64,000 nt of DNA from Acestrorhynchus altus (lineage: Eukaryota; Chordata; Actinopteri; Characiformes; Acestrorhynchidae). A model generated the notes under the pieces. That model had not been told where the DNA came from and did not search any database. It saw only the letters and a list, made by a program, of their open reading frames with translations. The stretch covers positions 16,048,528-16,112,527 of the forward strand of contig CM067506.1 in the NCBI GenBank assembly GCA_034509495.1, written 5' to 3'. The first letter of the stretch is position 1. Each line of letters starts with the position of its first letter. Position numbers and translations under genes: made by a program. Shown here piece after piece: positions 49,191 to 62,320 of the stretch.

Positions 49191-51334
49191 TCTCTTTCCC
49201 CCAGAATAATGGCTTCATGCCACCACAAATGCTTTGCTGCACTTTAGGCTAGCTGCAGTCTTGAAGTATCTCCTTGACAGTTTGTCCTTGAGCTGAAGCC
49301 TCTTGTTTTCCAAGCAAAGCACATCACAGGAATCAACAATGAATATCACGCCTCTGTTTCCAACAATAATTTTAGGTTTTTCTATATTTTTTCCCTGACA
49401 ATTGGCCATTTTGAGCATGTCAAGAACATGAAAACCATGTATCTCCATTATAGTCTGATTTCAGTTTTCTGATTTGGTTTGAATCTTGTAGCTACTCTGT
49501 ACATTGTGTAAAATATGCTGGATCTGCAGACCAATATAAATGCTCTAAAATGGCTGTAAATTACTCTTATTGTAAATTAACTTCCATTCAGTTAAGACTA
49601 TTTTTGTCTTCTTCTCCTGTAAAGTGACCATTTTGGAGATGCAGGTTTTTTTATTGAACACTGACGATAGTTCTATGATTGTGTAAATGAGCTCAGATAC
49701 AATATCAAAAGCCCATTTGCAACCTTGTTCTTTTGCCTCAAAATGATAGTTTATTCATTTGTTTTTAGGGCTTAAAAGGTCACAAAAGAAAATATCATTG
49801 GCTGGTTTACAGCACTGCTCACAGAAGCCACATATTATAGCATAGTTTCATACCCGAGCTAACAAAAACAATTAATTATTCACAATTCTTTCAGGATATT
49901 GTGTTAACAGGCTGATGCGATTGTAGCCGGGTAGGAGTTTAGCCTTGGCCCTACACACTTCCTTAGGTTTGTCTTTCTCGACTCTATCACTAATTAATAA
50001 TCCTTCTGGTGTGTTTAGCTTCAGTTTGGTAGACAGCTGAGGCAGTCCTGTTTGAGGGAGCAGATGTTAGACAGGAGAGATGGTTAAAAACTACGAAGAT
50101 CCTTCTTATCTCCCTCAGCTTCCACTTCGTAATGCTCACAGTTTGAGCTCCCCTTCTTCAGATACTGGTGCCGTAAAAAGCCACAGTCAGAAGGCCTGGT
50201 TTGCAAAGCAACCCATATTCTCATGATCAACAGGGTCTGGTTGTGAATAACTGCTCTCCAGTATCAATAACACCATATTCTCCCGATATCACTATCACCT
50301 TTACTGTTTGAAAAGCTTTGGAGTTTTAATTAAGGTGGACTTTCTTTTGAAAGAGAAGACAACATTGTTTGAGTTCCATGGTATGTCCGTTCCATGTCCT
50401 GAACTCTCATTACTCAACTATGCCGTGATAATTACCATTTTCTATTCTAGGGCCATTTTTAGCAGCATAATAGCTTATGAATGAGTGCACTTTTTTCTCT
50501 GCTTACATCAGTCAGTCATCATCAGCACAGGTCTTTGCTCAGCTTGGCAGCTGCTAGCTTGTTTGCGACAGTAGTTTTCAGGGTTTTCAATGCCAAAGAG
50601 ATTCTCTGGCAGCTCTCATCTCAAATTTGCGCTCACCAGCCACTATTAACCAGGCTCCGTGTTACACAAATTAACTTGCATATTTTCCTATATATCTTAG
50701 TATTCATAACTTACTGTAATTTCTCTGCTTGAAAATTAATATTCACACTGTTAAATACTACACTGTGGATAATATGGTATTGTTATTTCATAGACCTGAT
50801 TTGTTTATTCATTTGTTTCAAAACCTATATGTGCTTTAGACAGGACAGAATATAACACAGACATCAGTAGACAAGTACAAATGGGAGAAAAATGATATTC
50901 AGTGCAGCCTAAACAGATATGTTTTAATGTGCATTAAAACACAGGATTCAGAGTTTAAGAATATAAAAGAACTACAAAAGTAAAATAAATAAGAATATCA
51001 TAGCCAGGTTTTAGAACTGATATCTTTTTTTTATTGGGAACATAATCACTTTCTTTTATGGAATTCTGGAAACATACCTGTATAGGTAGAAAATAATTAC
51101 AAGGTTTTTTATTCACTGTTTTCAACCAAGACTGCATCAAGAAAAGAAAAAAAGAGAACAACACCTAATAAACTTTAATCCCCATACTTACAGTTGCAGG
51201 TTATACAGGATCCACTGCATAAGTTCCAATGGCATGCTAGAACTTACTCAGTACTTAAAGTACTACAGCTATTACTCTACAGTTAGATCTTTAATGGTAT
51301 GGTAAGGACAAATACATTTATTTGAGTATATGTA
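49191..51334. other. gene-poor flank downstream of trim8
   Basis: No exon recognised. The 50100-50560 part is non-repetitive with homeodomain-type TTAATTAA and could be conserved non-coding sequence. ARL3, the next gene in human, is not in the window. Confidence 0.45.
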
Positions 51335-51679
51335 GGGCTGGGCAATATATTATTAATACCAATATATCATGATATATTTTGTACAAGATATGACCATATT
51401 GAACTATCACATCTGTTACCAAGGGTGCCATCTGTGTATGATTTAATTCCAAAAAGAACAAGTGGGTGGTTTCTGGGGATAAGGTTTGTTTAATAGTCAA
51501 AATCCCATAGAAACATTGCAATTAAGGGCTAATTTTAAATACACAGTGTTTTTGATCTTACAGTTACATATGTATGCTTCAACATTATACTGTAATAAGG
51601 TTTTCATCATATTATTGTTGTGTATATCACCATTTTTCTTTAAGCATTTTGAGATTTTTTTTGTCATATTGCCCAGCCG
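51335..51679. mobile_element. short TIR element (MITE), ~345 bp
   Basis: Exact 13-bp inverted ends: GGCTGGGCAATAT at 51336-51348 and ATATTGCCCAGCC at 51666-51678, enclosing AT-rich sequence with repeated ATATCATGATAT-like motifs. No coding capacity. Confidence 0.75.
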
Positions 51680-53869
51680 CTCATAATGCCATCACGCAAA
51701 AACCTTGCATTTCTATTTTGGCCTTTTTGACTTTTCAGGCAGTTAATTATATTTTCTACATATCTACTGACTAATGGATAGATAGAAATGCTCCAAAATG
51801 ACTTGGAATAAAATGAAATACATGAAAATTTTCCCTTCATCTGTAAAACTGCGAATTTGGAGATACAAGGTTTGTTGCATAATATCAAGGCCATGCATGA
51901 AAATCCTGAGAGTAGTCCTCAGTGTTGTAGGAGGAACTGTTGTCAGTTAATAATCTCTGGATTTCATCTTTTGACTCACCAGTCATGGTGACAGGTTTAG
52001 GGGTCCTTGTTTGAGTGGCAGTAAATTATTTGTTAGGAGGTTTAATCATTTGTTTATGACTTTGAGAATGTGTAGTTACTGTTTACTGAGCTTTATGAGG
52101 CATAACGGGAATATGCAGCCTTCCAGTAAAAACTTCTCACAGCCTTTGTCTGACTCATTAGATCTACCACAGGCTGGATGGAAGGTGGTGGAAGGTATGC
52201 CTCAAACTGATGGCATCACATTCACCAGAATAACAGCAGCGAGTCATCATATACCCCCCAACATCTGATATAGCTCCCCTACATGGCAGACTTAGAGGAA
52301 CCAGTGGATGACAGAAGTGGTGATGTCTCTTACGGGTCACCCTGTGATGCATCAGGGCGCAGAGATCCCTTTAAAGCACAGTGGAATTTGGGGATGGTAG
52401 AGAGGCAGCTGTAGGGCAGTGGGGGGATGGGGAAAATGCAAAAGGGAGAAGAGGAGGAAGAAGAAGGGGAAAGTCATCAGTCTCCAAGAGAGCTCATCAT
52501 TTATTTATGGGGTGTAACGTTCCTGTCCTTCTTCTCCCACGGCCCCTCGTGTCCACATTCATTACACACATACACTCATACATGCTGCCTTTGACACTTT
52601 GTGACCAATTAGAGATCTGAATACAATCCATCTTCTTCTCCATTTCTTTCTTCCCCTGCTGGTTCACTGTGGGTGGACACACCATATGCTCTGAGCACTC
52701 CACAATGGGTTTGTTTTTCAGAGCTCCACACCGTCCCATGATGCTAATCACGCTGGAGCTGCTCATGCGAACTGACTGCAGCCCGTGGGAGGACTCCTGG
52801 CCAGCCGGAAGGATCGATTGCAAAAACACAGCAGCATCCACTCTGCTCTGGCTCCTATTCGCATGTGATCATGCCTGTGCTGGTCATATTTCACAAGGCC
52901 TGGAGAGAAAAGATAACACCCTGTAGCAGTTAGGACCCCTAAAACCCCTTCTGGACAGAATCCACCTCGGACAATGTGAATTGTTCCCTTTTTTTCCCTT
53001 TTTAAGTCAAGAGTGTAGGTGTAGGAGCGTGAGAGAGGGGAACAGAGAGAGGGAGGAAGATAAGGGTGTAGAATTATTTGGATGAAGGCCGCAGGGCTTT
53101 TCACACTGCTTCGTCCTTTGAGGGTATCACAGGCTGAGGCTAGCTCTTTGGTTTGCATTCACAAAGTAAGCCAGTCCTGCTTTGCCGTCCCAGTCTCACT
53201 ACAAGGCTGGGTGAAGTGTCACATGTGACAGCTGATCAGATTAAAGAGAATTCACTATGAGCTCTCCCCTCTTTTAGCATGCATTATTAAACTGTGTCTG
53301 GGGCGTCCCCGAGAAGAAGGTTGCACATGGCGAATTGCACAGGAGTTTGTGAGGGGAGAGGCTGTTGGTTTTGACTGGAAGATGTATTGTTGCATGCTTA
53401 ATGGTAGCTTGAGATCTATTCGTTACCTCACCATCAATCATCTGTGGGATTGCAAGACAATAGCATGCTGGAACTCACACTGTCATGTAGACTGACATTC
53501 CTCCTGCCTTTACAGGAGACAGAGCGAAACCTCCTGCACTCATATTTTTGTCTGTTTTGTTCTGTTTATCATCCACTGTTGAACATAAAAATCCATCTCT
53601 GGAACAATGCAGTAAAGCAGACAATACAGGCTACCTTATGAGCCACTCATAGGCCTTTTTCACGAAAAGATTCCATTTTGGGTTATATAAACCTTGGTGT
53701 TTTTTTTAGAAAAACATCTCACCTTCACCTTTAGCTTTAGTGGAACCAAGTATATGTCACAGAATATGTCATAAACAGAGGGAGTTGCCCAGCATCATTT
53801 AATAGAAGGATCAACTTGTGTCAATAAGAAGACGTAGAACATGACACTATGTGAGACAAATAGTATGTC
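51680..53869. other. gene-poor flank with candidate regulatory sequence
   Basis: No gene. 52550-52900 and 53230-53450 are GC-balanced and free of recognisable repeats, unlike neighbours; candidates for conserved non-coding elements, unproven. Confidence 0.4.
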
Positions 53870-54490
53870 AGAATTACTTTATTAGTCCCAGAGGAAAATT
53901 CTTACAGCTGCACCCAAGCTGCACCTAAAAGTAGAATAATAAAACTAAAAACACAGATAACAACAGAGTAATAAATAGAATAAGCAGAATAAACACTTTG
54001 AATCAACAGAATGAAAATATACACATTAAAATGCTATTGAAAAAATGACAATAGCTATGAAACGAACAGAGTTATTGCACAGATAAAAAGTAAAATTAAC
54101 AAATTGTACAAGTGAACCACAGTGTAGTGGTCTCCCATTAAGGGAGGAGTTATAGAGTTTGATGGCCATGGGTAGGAGTGACATCCTGTGGTGCATTGTA
54201 GTGCACTTTGGTGGGGTGAGTCTTGCATTGAAAGTGCTCATGTGTCTCATCACTGTTTGGTAGAGTGGGTGGGAGACATTGTCTGTAATGACCCGCAGTT
54301 TAGACAGCATCCTCCTCTCCAACACTGCCGAGAGTCAGAGAGTCCCACTCTCCCACATCACCAGCCTTAATGGTCAGTTTTCTGGCAAATGCCACCCTCA
54401 GCCAGCAGACCCACCATGCAACAGCATGATAGCAGTAGCAACCACAGACTCCTAGAATATCTTGAGCATTGTCTGGCAGTTGTTGAAGGA
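53870..54490 (-). mobile_element. 3' fragment of a non-LTR retrotransposon (LINE), minus strand
   Basis: TTTATTAGTCCCAGAGGAAA at 53880, then the reverse of a family segment with GACAGCATCCTCCTCTCCA and CCAGCATGCAACAGCATGATAG-like text (here CCACCATGCAACAGCATG). I recognise this order from common teleost LINE 3' ends (Rex/RTE-like; family not certain). Frames are broken. Confidence 0.6.
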
Positions 54491-57229
54491 ACTGAGGTGG
54501 GTCCAAAAGCAGCTGCCTCCTTAACCTTAGCATACAGAACAGGACAGTCCACATATTGAGTGAAGTTTCGTAATGCCTTTGCCAAATTGACATGGTTGAA
54601 GTCACCTGATCTCGGGTGTGAGTTTGGAGACCTGCTGTGGTTGAATGAAGGATGGCACACTCCTACATTGGGTTGGCAGAGGGGGACACATACAGAGCCA
54701 CAAAAATAATGTTAAAATTCACAAGGTACATATTATGGCCTGAGCTCAACAGCTAAAATTTCAAAATCCGAGTAACAGACACATTCATTGATGGTATTAT
54801 AACCAGGGTGACACCAGCATTTATTAATGAGCACAATGAGCCCCCCTTGTCTGTGCTTACTACTCTCTGTGTAGCTCTGGTCAGCTTGAACAGTCTGAAA
54901 GCCATTGATGGAAACTTGTTGTCCATTCTGAAAGGAGACACAGCTTATATCTCTTCTTCTCCATAAGCCTCCATCATCTCAGCGGCTGTACACTGCTTCG
55001 TTCCTCCTCTGCATCCCCTGTGTGTCCATCTCCATAGCTCTTCAGGAATGTTAGCTGTCCTAGTTGCTAAGGCAATCAGCTTTGATCAGCATGATCAGCT
55101 GATCCTGGGTGTAAACAAAGTGGCCATTTTGGTGCAAGGTGGTGGACAAAGAAAGTTAAAGAACACTTTCACAGCGAGGAAAAAAAAAACAGACCAAAAA
55201 TCTGTCTACTAGCATGCTTTGAGAAGGTACACCTTCATTAAGTTGCCATGTTAAATGAGATTAACTGATAGAAAGATAAATAAAAGTTAAAAGGAAAAAT
55301 GAGAAAGCATTGCATGTTTTGTCTTTTCATTTTCAGAGTGCTAGGTGTCTGATCCAGAGAGCAAGGTTTGAGGAGTCTTTATAATTTAAAGTTTTAAAAT
55401 TGGCTTTACATAGCCTAAGGTCACTGTCCCAAAAAATACACATATCACACTACACATATCTGGATATTTCCCTTCTTCCCTTTTAGAAAATATCTCTGTC
55501 CATACTGAGATGAAAATAAGCTTGCCCTGTAAAGGGTGATAGTTGTTCATAAAGAGAGACATTAAAACACCACAAGGTGTTTCATCCCAAATCACTCATC
55601 ACTCATCAGTTTACTGTACAAAGTATATAAATCCATAAAATGATGGATTCTAAATCTAAATAGAGCATTAAATAATTATAAAACAACAGTATTTACATTG
55701 TCATATGTTGATATCTGTAATGTTGTGCTAGCTACATGCACAACATCATCTGGGACCTTAGTAAAATGTTTGGGAAGCTCAAATCACTTAGGGCTCCCAA
55801 ACAGTTGTATGGTGCTCCTTTAATTTTTTTTTAACACAATAGAACAAAATAAAAAAGTTATACAAAACTTGCAGTTTTAATTTCATGCTCTTGACTGGTC
55901 AGTTTGCTGTTTATTCACCTAATTTTTATTAATTGTAAATTTTGACAAAGGATGTCCAAACATTTTCATGACACTTTTCAATCATTTGTTATTTACAGAT
56001 TTAGAAGTTACTGAACAAAAGCTCTTCAGGTTTATAAGTGAATAAAAAGCTAAGGGTTCATGGGGTTTATTTTCTTTTGGAGTGATGGATGTACGCCTGT
56101 TGCAATGATTCTGCTGGCCTCACCAGAGATCAATGTTCTAGAAGAACCGTCATTTATACACATTCCACTGCAGCTGTCTCATGCTCGCCACAACACGTCC
56201 TTATTAGTTACGCCTCAGAGACCATTGTTTAGGTACATCTTTGTTGATTAGTGTAACAGAACCCTCTTCACACCCTCCAATGTATACTGCAAAAAAAATA
56301 AAAAATACTAATTACAAAACATCGCTGCTACTGTCCACACTTTGTTTTAGTTCTAAATGTTCAGGGTGAGCACAGTTTGTGCTGTGAGAAGAGGAGAGTG
56401 AGAGTGAATGTGAATCCTCAGAAAACCTCAGCAGGGATCAGTCTGAACCAGAGGAGGCCAAAGCCGCTGGCCTCTCACCGCAGCCAAACATTGCAGCACA
56501 ATAGTGCCAGAAAACTGGCTAATGATTTTATTGCTTCTCTTCTTCCACTTCCTCCACTTCACTGTTCCATTTTCACTAAGGCTAAAAACGTATGAAAGAG
56601 GAAAAAGAGAGAATGCAGAGCCTTGAGGAAAAAAAGAGCATGTAAAGACCAGACCTGCCCATCCTCACCAGCATGTTGTCATCTCTTCACATGCCCAATA
56701 ATCTATTTACCATGCAGAATTAAGATTTCTGCCATCCAGCACATTGTGACTCCAATCCCTAAAGCCAGGCAGGATAATCCAAAATCCCTCTTAGGGCCTT
56801 GAGATGCATGGCCAGGAGAGCTGTAAGGGCATGTGGGTAATTTTATGGTCCTGGTGGGCTATTCTCTGATCTAAGAATATGGGGAGTCAGTGTTAAATCA
56901 GAGCTCATAATCAAGGCCCTCACGATGGTTTCAAATTCTGTAAAACACATTTACTGAGCTTGCAGTCGACATATATGGATGAGATGTGATTTTACGTACA
57001 TCTTAAAATATTATTTGTCATACAGTAAAGCTTGGTAAGGAAATAATGTGCTGATGTTCTGCAAATCAATTTAGTATGGAAGCTCATTCCTGGCTTAAAA
57101 ATCTTAGCACCAAATTATATTTGTCTATATTTTGAGATACTGTGACATTTTGAGGGCCAACTTATTTTGAGAGGATTTTCGCTTCTCAATATTTTCAGAC
57201 ATCTTATAAGACATTATTAAGATCATATT
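54491..57229. other. gene-poor flank
   Basis: No gene recognised. 54500-54930 may be a further degraded retroelement piece. 56360-56960 is relatively GC-balanced and non-repetitive, with an OTX/PITX-like GGATAATCC near 56771. Confidence 0.4.
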
Positions 57230-57239
57230 TTCTTGAAAT

Positions 57240-57340
57240 GTTTAGGTCAATGGATCTGGTCCTAGAGGACCACTGCCCTGCTTGTTTTAGAGTTTTCCCT
57301 AATTCCAGATCCCACTGATGAATTAATGTATGAGCCCTTG
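57240..57340. mobile_element. fragment of palindromic hAT-like MITE
   Basis: ATCTGGTCCTAGAGGACCAC then TGCCCTGCTTGTTTTAGAG, one arm of the family defined at 29621-30159; followed by three copies of TATAGTTGGG. Confidence 0.55.
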
Positions 57341-57760
57341 CAGAGATGATAGTTGGGTATAGTTGGGTATAGTTGGTGAGTGTCTTAAAATTGGAGAAAA
57401 CTAAAACAAAGCAGTGATGGTCACTGGATTTTACCATACTTTTGAATCTTCATCATTGGTCTTAGAAACATCTCAATTTTCAGATGACTATTCATTATTT
57501 GTTTAACTGAACATAGTTTTTTTGATATTTACGATATTTCTTCTGAATTTTTGAAATTTCTCTTCATTTTGCAATACTTTTTTGGTATGATTTCTCTGAT
57601 TTTGATATTTTGAGATCCTTTATCATTACTTAGAGAATTCTATCATTATTGTTCATTTGTTATATTGTTAATTTCTTGATATTATAATTCCTTATTTTTC
57701 TTGATATGATATTGACATTTTGTATATGATTTCCAGTGTATTGCATGGTAGACCTTTTGA

Positions 57761-57880
<120 letters not shown>

Positions 57881-59965
57881 TTAGAATTCTCCTTCCTGTT
57901 CCCTGTTCCCAGTGTGTGAAAGGTAAAACCTCCACACAAACTTTGGAAACATAATATTAGACCGTTCATAACCTGTAGAACCACACCTACTCTATGTCAG
58001 GTGCCCTTGTCCTTTATTGTATGTTGGTAACATTAGATGAGCCTTGTGAACCACAACAATCAAACATATTAGTGAAATTTGAGAGACAGGATGATGCATC
58101 TCTTTCGTCATTTTCAATCAGCTTAGCATTCTCTTTCTAGTTTAGATTTTCTAGTCATTGAGAGGGTTTTGTTGCAAATACAAGGGGGCAATCTGGACAA
58201 AAGATTATTATAGAGGGAGGCTTTTTGGATTTGTGAACTTTCATCTTTGTTTCCTAAGTGTATCAGGAACTCAATCTTTTTTTTTCTTTCTTTTTTTTTT
58301 TTGCAAAAGAGGCTATTTTTAAAGAATATATTTTGAATTGTTTTTGATGTTATTTGCTTCTGATGTCTTTGTATTTGAGTATATCCTCTTGCAGAACCTA
58401 TACAGATGAGGGCAATTTGTTTTGGTCTTCCAAAAAGGAGTAGGGTGAGTGGTTTGCTTCATGAGCACTGATGATATCAAGTGAAGTTGAAACATTTGCT
58501 CAGTTTTGTGGCTGACTTTTGTACTTTATTTTTTAAAAATTGGAATTTTGGAACATTTCTATGGATCTGGATATCTATGGATCTGGATTCTGCCATAAAA
58601 CAAAGAACAACTGCCAGAGTTGCTGCTACTAGTTAAGTCTTTCAAAAAAGAATTTGAGATATAAAAATGTTGTGTGACAACAAGCATAGTTTTCTAAAAA
58701 AATACTTTGATACCACCATTATATTATACAAACATTTCATGAGAATATGACCAATAGAAATGGTCTAAAATGACCAGATATACAATATTTGTCTTCTGTT
58801 ATTTAATTACAATATCTTGTTAGGATAATTTTAATAATGTGAGAATTATCTGAATGAAGTCAAATCAGCACAGTACTTTTACTGTATTTCAAATTCAGTA
58901 ACACTAGTCAAATAGACTGATTATTACAGACACAACACGAGCTCTGTTCTGTATGTGCTGTGGTAGTGAGGCCCTCAGGAACAGCAGCATTACAGCCTGA
59001 ATTCCCAGGCTCCTATGTTAATAACTGGGGGAGGGGGCTGCGCTCAGGTAACAAAGAGGGCAGCCAGAGCAGCAGATTTCCCCCAGTCTCTGGTTACTCA
59101 TTACAGGAATATGAGACCAGCAATTGTGTGCAGTCACATTCGCAGGCCTGACTCATCCCCACACTGTGTGTGGATGTCTTTGATTAGGCAGGGGGCTTTT
59201 GGAAACAGGAGTTTGAAGTGTCATAGAGAGGAGTGGGTAAATGCGCAGGGCTCGAGGGCAGCTAATGCAAACAGCAGCTGCACAACAGCTGAGAGCCGGC
59301 CTCCCGGCAGAGCAGCAGCACTAAAACGCACACCTTCATTGAGGCCCCTCTGACAGGGCATTTGCGCACACCCAGCTGTCATACAAACACACAGCTGTCA
59401 AGTGCATCTAGCCTCGCCCTCGTGAACATAAGCAAATACACACCAGCATGGTTACACACTGACAAGTTGATACCAGAATGAACTCACCACACTCATGTAC
59501 AGTATATACACATGTGTACGAGGCATGACTGAGCTTGCATCGAACCTCTAATCCAAAAAGACAAAACTCTCCCTCTCAAATCTCATAGGGTATGTATGCA
59601 ACATAACAGTTACAAGTCTTGTGATTAATGTGTAGGTATTACTGTACAAAGCAGGTCCTGTGTGTGTCACTGTGACTCATTCCAGGTCAGTAAGTGACTA
59701 CACAGAGTGACTCCACACAGACACCAAAACCAACTACTATCGCACTGCACCGCATGCTCAACACATGTAGGACAGAAAATGCTGAATGTAAAGATGAGTC
59801 ATAACTGAATTTATTTCTCATTGTGGCTCAAAAGATTTGATTGTAAAAGCGATTTACGTCATTATATAATCTATTTATAGCAACATGCAAAAGTCTTGAT
59901 ATCAGTCACTGACATATGACATAATATGCAAATTTCATAATTATAATTGGAACCTCAAAGGTCAA
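57881..59965. other. gene-poor flank
   Basis: No exon recognised. 58960-59420 is markedly more GC-rich than its surroundings and repeat-free; possible regulatory sequence. Confidence 0.4.
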
Positions 59966-60209
59966 CATGCTTTGGACATAATTGACAAGCTTTTGGTGCT
60001 GGACTCAACAGCGACAACGCCCTCAACCACAACTTCCTCTGGTCCAACCCTATGCCCTCAGAACTCAACAACATGCTGTCCGCACACAATATCTCCATGT
60101 TTGAGTACCTGGTCCAGCCTAGGTCACAGAGTCACATAGCCCAATAGCCAGCCAATCAGAACAGGAATCAGGCCACACCAGCCAGCCAGAGTTCAACAGG
60201 GTGTTCTGA
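59966..60209 (+). pseudogene. cdk9-derived retrocopy fragment (C-terminal end)
   Basis: Plus-strand frames reproduce the C-terminus of cyclin-dependent kinase 9: HALDIIDKLLVLD (59966-60004), then after a small deletion and frame change NSDNALNHNFLW, SNPMPSELNNMLS and MFEYLVQP (60007 onward), an in-frame stop after SHIAQ, and, in another frame, PEFNRVF followed by TGA (60207-60209), the CDK9 terminal motif. Codons are still mainly C-ending, unlike the flank. No introns and no upstream kinase sequence: a 5'-truncated processed copy, disabled. No poly(A) tract is visible. Confidence 0.85.
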
Positions 60210-61040
60210 ATGGTTGATTATAAATCACTTACAGACTGGTTAAGGGAAAACAGGTTAAAATTGGAATGCTTAGGCTAATACTAATACTAATATTAAAATA
60301 TAGTAAACAGACATCAAGGCAGGGTAAAAATGCGTTCTTAAGATGTTATTAAAATGTAATGCAGTTCATTTTCTGCTCACCTTCAGGACTTATAGGTTTG
60401 TTTTATGATGATGACGACATGCTGTTGTTCACTTAAGTTATTGGGGCTGAACAATGTTCCTTGTTCACTTTGGAACTAAGTTATATTTTAGGACTCTCGT
60501 CATTTCAGCCTAAATTAGTAACATATTTGTAATATCTTTCTTTAATTTGAGAACAATGTAGTGAATGTGAATAGTGCTTAAATATGCAAAGCACTAGTTT
60601 CATTGATTACGGCCAGCTTAACTTTTTGTTGTCCTTCAGTCAAAATGTAAACAAATCATGCACACATGAAATGCCTGTAGGGTTTAAAGCCCATTTTCAG
60701 AAATGGTCACTGATATATACACTTATGCTGTGAACAAGATAGTTGGTATTATCTGAGTACAATGGGGGAGGCAAGAATAATAATAGCATTCCAGCTTTTT
60801 GCAGTCCAGTGGTTTGGATAAATGTTTTTAGTATTGATGATCATGTATTCAATGATGAGTCTTTGGTATCATATCCCCTTGTCCAGTTTAATGTTTTAAA
60901 TGCTAACATTGCTAACATGATTACAAAAGTAAGTTCTTTACTATTTTCACTGCACAGCTCACTGGTACAATACCTTAAAATGATGTTTCATTGATGTTAC
61001 ATACAGTAAACATGCATGGCTGACAATGACCACTAGTTTT
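60210..61040. other. gene-poor flank, nothing recognised
   Basis: AT-rich, short chance frames only. Confidence 0.5.
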
Positions 61041-61150
61041 TTGTAGGGATGCAGTCACTAAGAGTTGGCAAAGCTTTGGATTTGTCATACGGAGGTTGCA
61101 GGTTTGAACCCTGGCTAAGCCAGAGGCATCCATGGAAACGTCTGTCCTGA
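61041..61150 (+). mobile_element. probable tRNA-derived SINE head
   Basis: GGATGCAGTCACTAAGAGTTGG resembles an A-box region, and GCAGGTTTGAACCCTGG (about 61098-61114) is a good B box. The spacing suits a tRNA-like promoter; the body is short. Confidence 0.4.
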
Positions 61151-61495
61151 TCAGAGCTATTTAAATCTTTATTTAAAGAAAAGTCAGTTTAAATAAACAA
61201 TGCACTGGAATTTATTTGGAACATGTTTCAAGGAATCCCAGTATTTACAGTTACCATGTATTACCCAGTTTATCTAACCAGTTATTCAAGTGTGCCAAAG
61301 AATATTTATTGAGTATTTTACATTGTTCATAAATTCATTGTATGTATGTGGTTGGATAACATTAGCTAAGTTAGCCATCATTGGTCATGACCCATGGCCG
61401 TCGTCCAGAACCTGTAGTGCAGAATTCGCATGCTGGCTACCAGCCTTGGGTTCAGAAACACTAAATTAGTCTACTGTAAATATGTTTATATTTAT

Positions 61496-61735
61496 TCACT
61501 GTAATATTCCATTGTGTTTTTCAGATACTCTCATCTGGCTCTCATCCATATTCATTGGAGATGACATTAACTGGCAGAAAGCTTTTCCCCCTTCTCCATG
61601 CAGAATTCGTTCAGCTATATGATGTTTCAGTGTCAGTCTTTTCACAGATGGTCTTTCATTTTTCTCAAACCCCCTCTGATACAGTAAAGATTTCACAGTG
61701 GTTTCTATGATGGAGAATTCTCCAGGCCATGTTGC
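61496..61735 (-). pseudogene. Tc1-like transposase fragment
   Basis: Minus strand encodes KSLLYQRGFEKNERPSVKRL, the same segment as LLYQRGLEEN in the sufu intron 5 element, followed by unrelated sequence where the Asp-Asn-Asp-Pro-Lys-His motif should be. Nucleotide similarity between the two copies extends about 75 bp (CTCCATCATAGAAA...GTATCAGAGGGGG). Confidence 0.7.
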
Positions 61736-61739
61736 AGCA

Positions 61740-62140
61740 ATGCAGCCCCAGTCATGCGCCCCTCAGTCTCTCCGGACTCCATTTGCCACAATCCCTCAGT
61801 TCGTCACCTATCCAATCATATGACTCACACACGTTCACAATCACCTGAGTTTTGATTGCATTCACCTGGTCCGGAGAGTATTTTAGCCAGCTTCTCAGTT
61901 TGGTCAGTGTCTAGCTTTGCCTAGTAACCTTAGCGCGATACTTATGCTCTTTATTATCAGTCTGTCCGTGTTTGACCCGTTTCTGTTTTTTGACTCCGGC
62001 TTTTCGTCTCGTCCTGTGTTCTGTCTACTGGTTTGTGATCCTCGGTTGTTTTTTGACTTCGGCCCTGGTTCTCCCATTCTGCTATTGTCTCGCCTGCCTG
62101 TTATCGACCTGGACTACCAAACTAATTTCTGAGGTTTAAA
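61740..62140. repeat. probable interspersed repeat, unidentified family
   Basis: GTCATGCGCCCCTCAGTCTC then pyrimidine-rich repeats of a TTTTTTGACT(C/T)CGGC-type motif. The style resembles 5' regions of fish retroelements; family not identified. Confidence 0.35.
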
Positions 62141-62251
62141 TAAGCCTCCTACATGTCCTCTCTAATAATAGTCAAATAATTTGCAGCTGATATGCTGTAC
62201 TTGATTCTTTTTTCCTCATAAGAACATTTATTTCTATTAATTATTTTTATT

Positions 62252-62255
<4 letters not shown>

Positions 62256-62318
<63 letters not shown>
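62256..62318. repeat. (AT)n microsatellite
   Basis: About 31 AT units. Confidence 0.98.
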
Positions 62319-62320
<2 letters not shown>

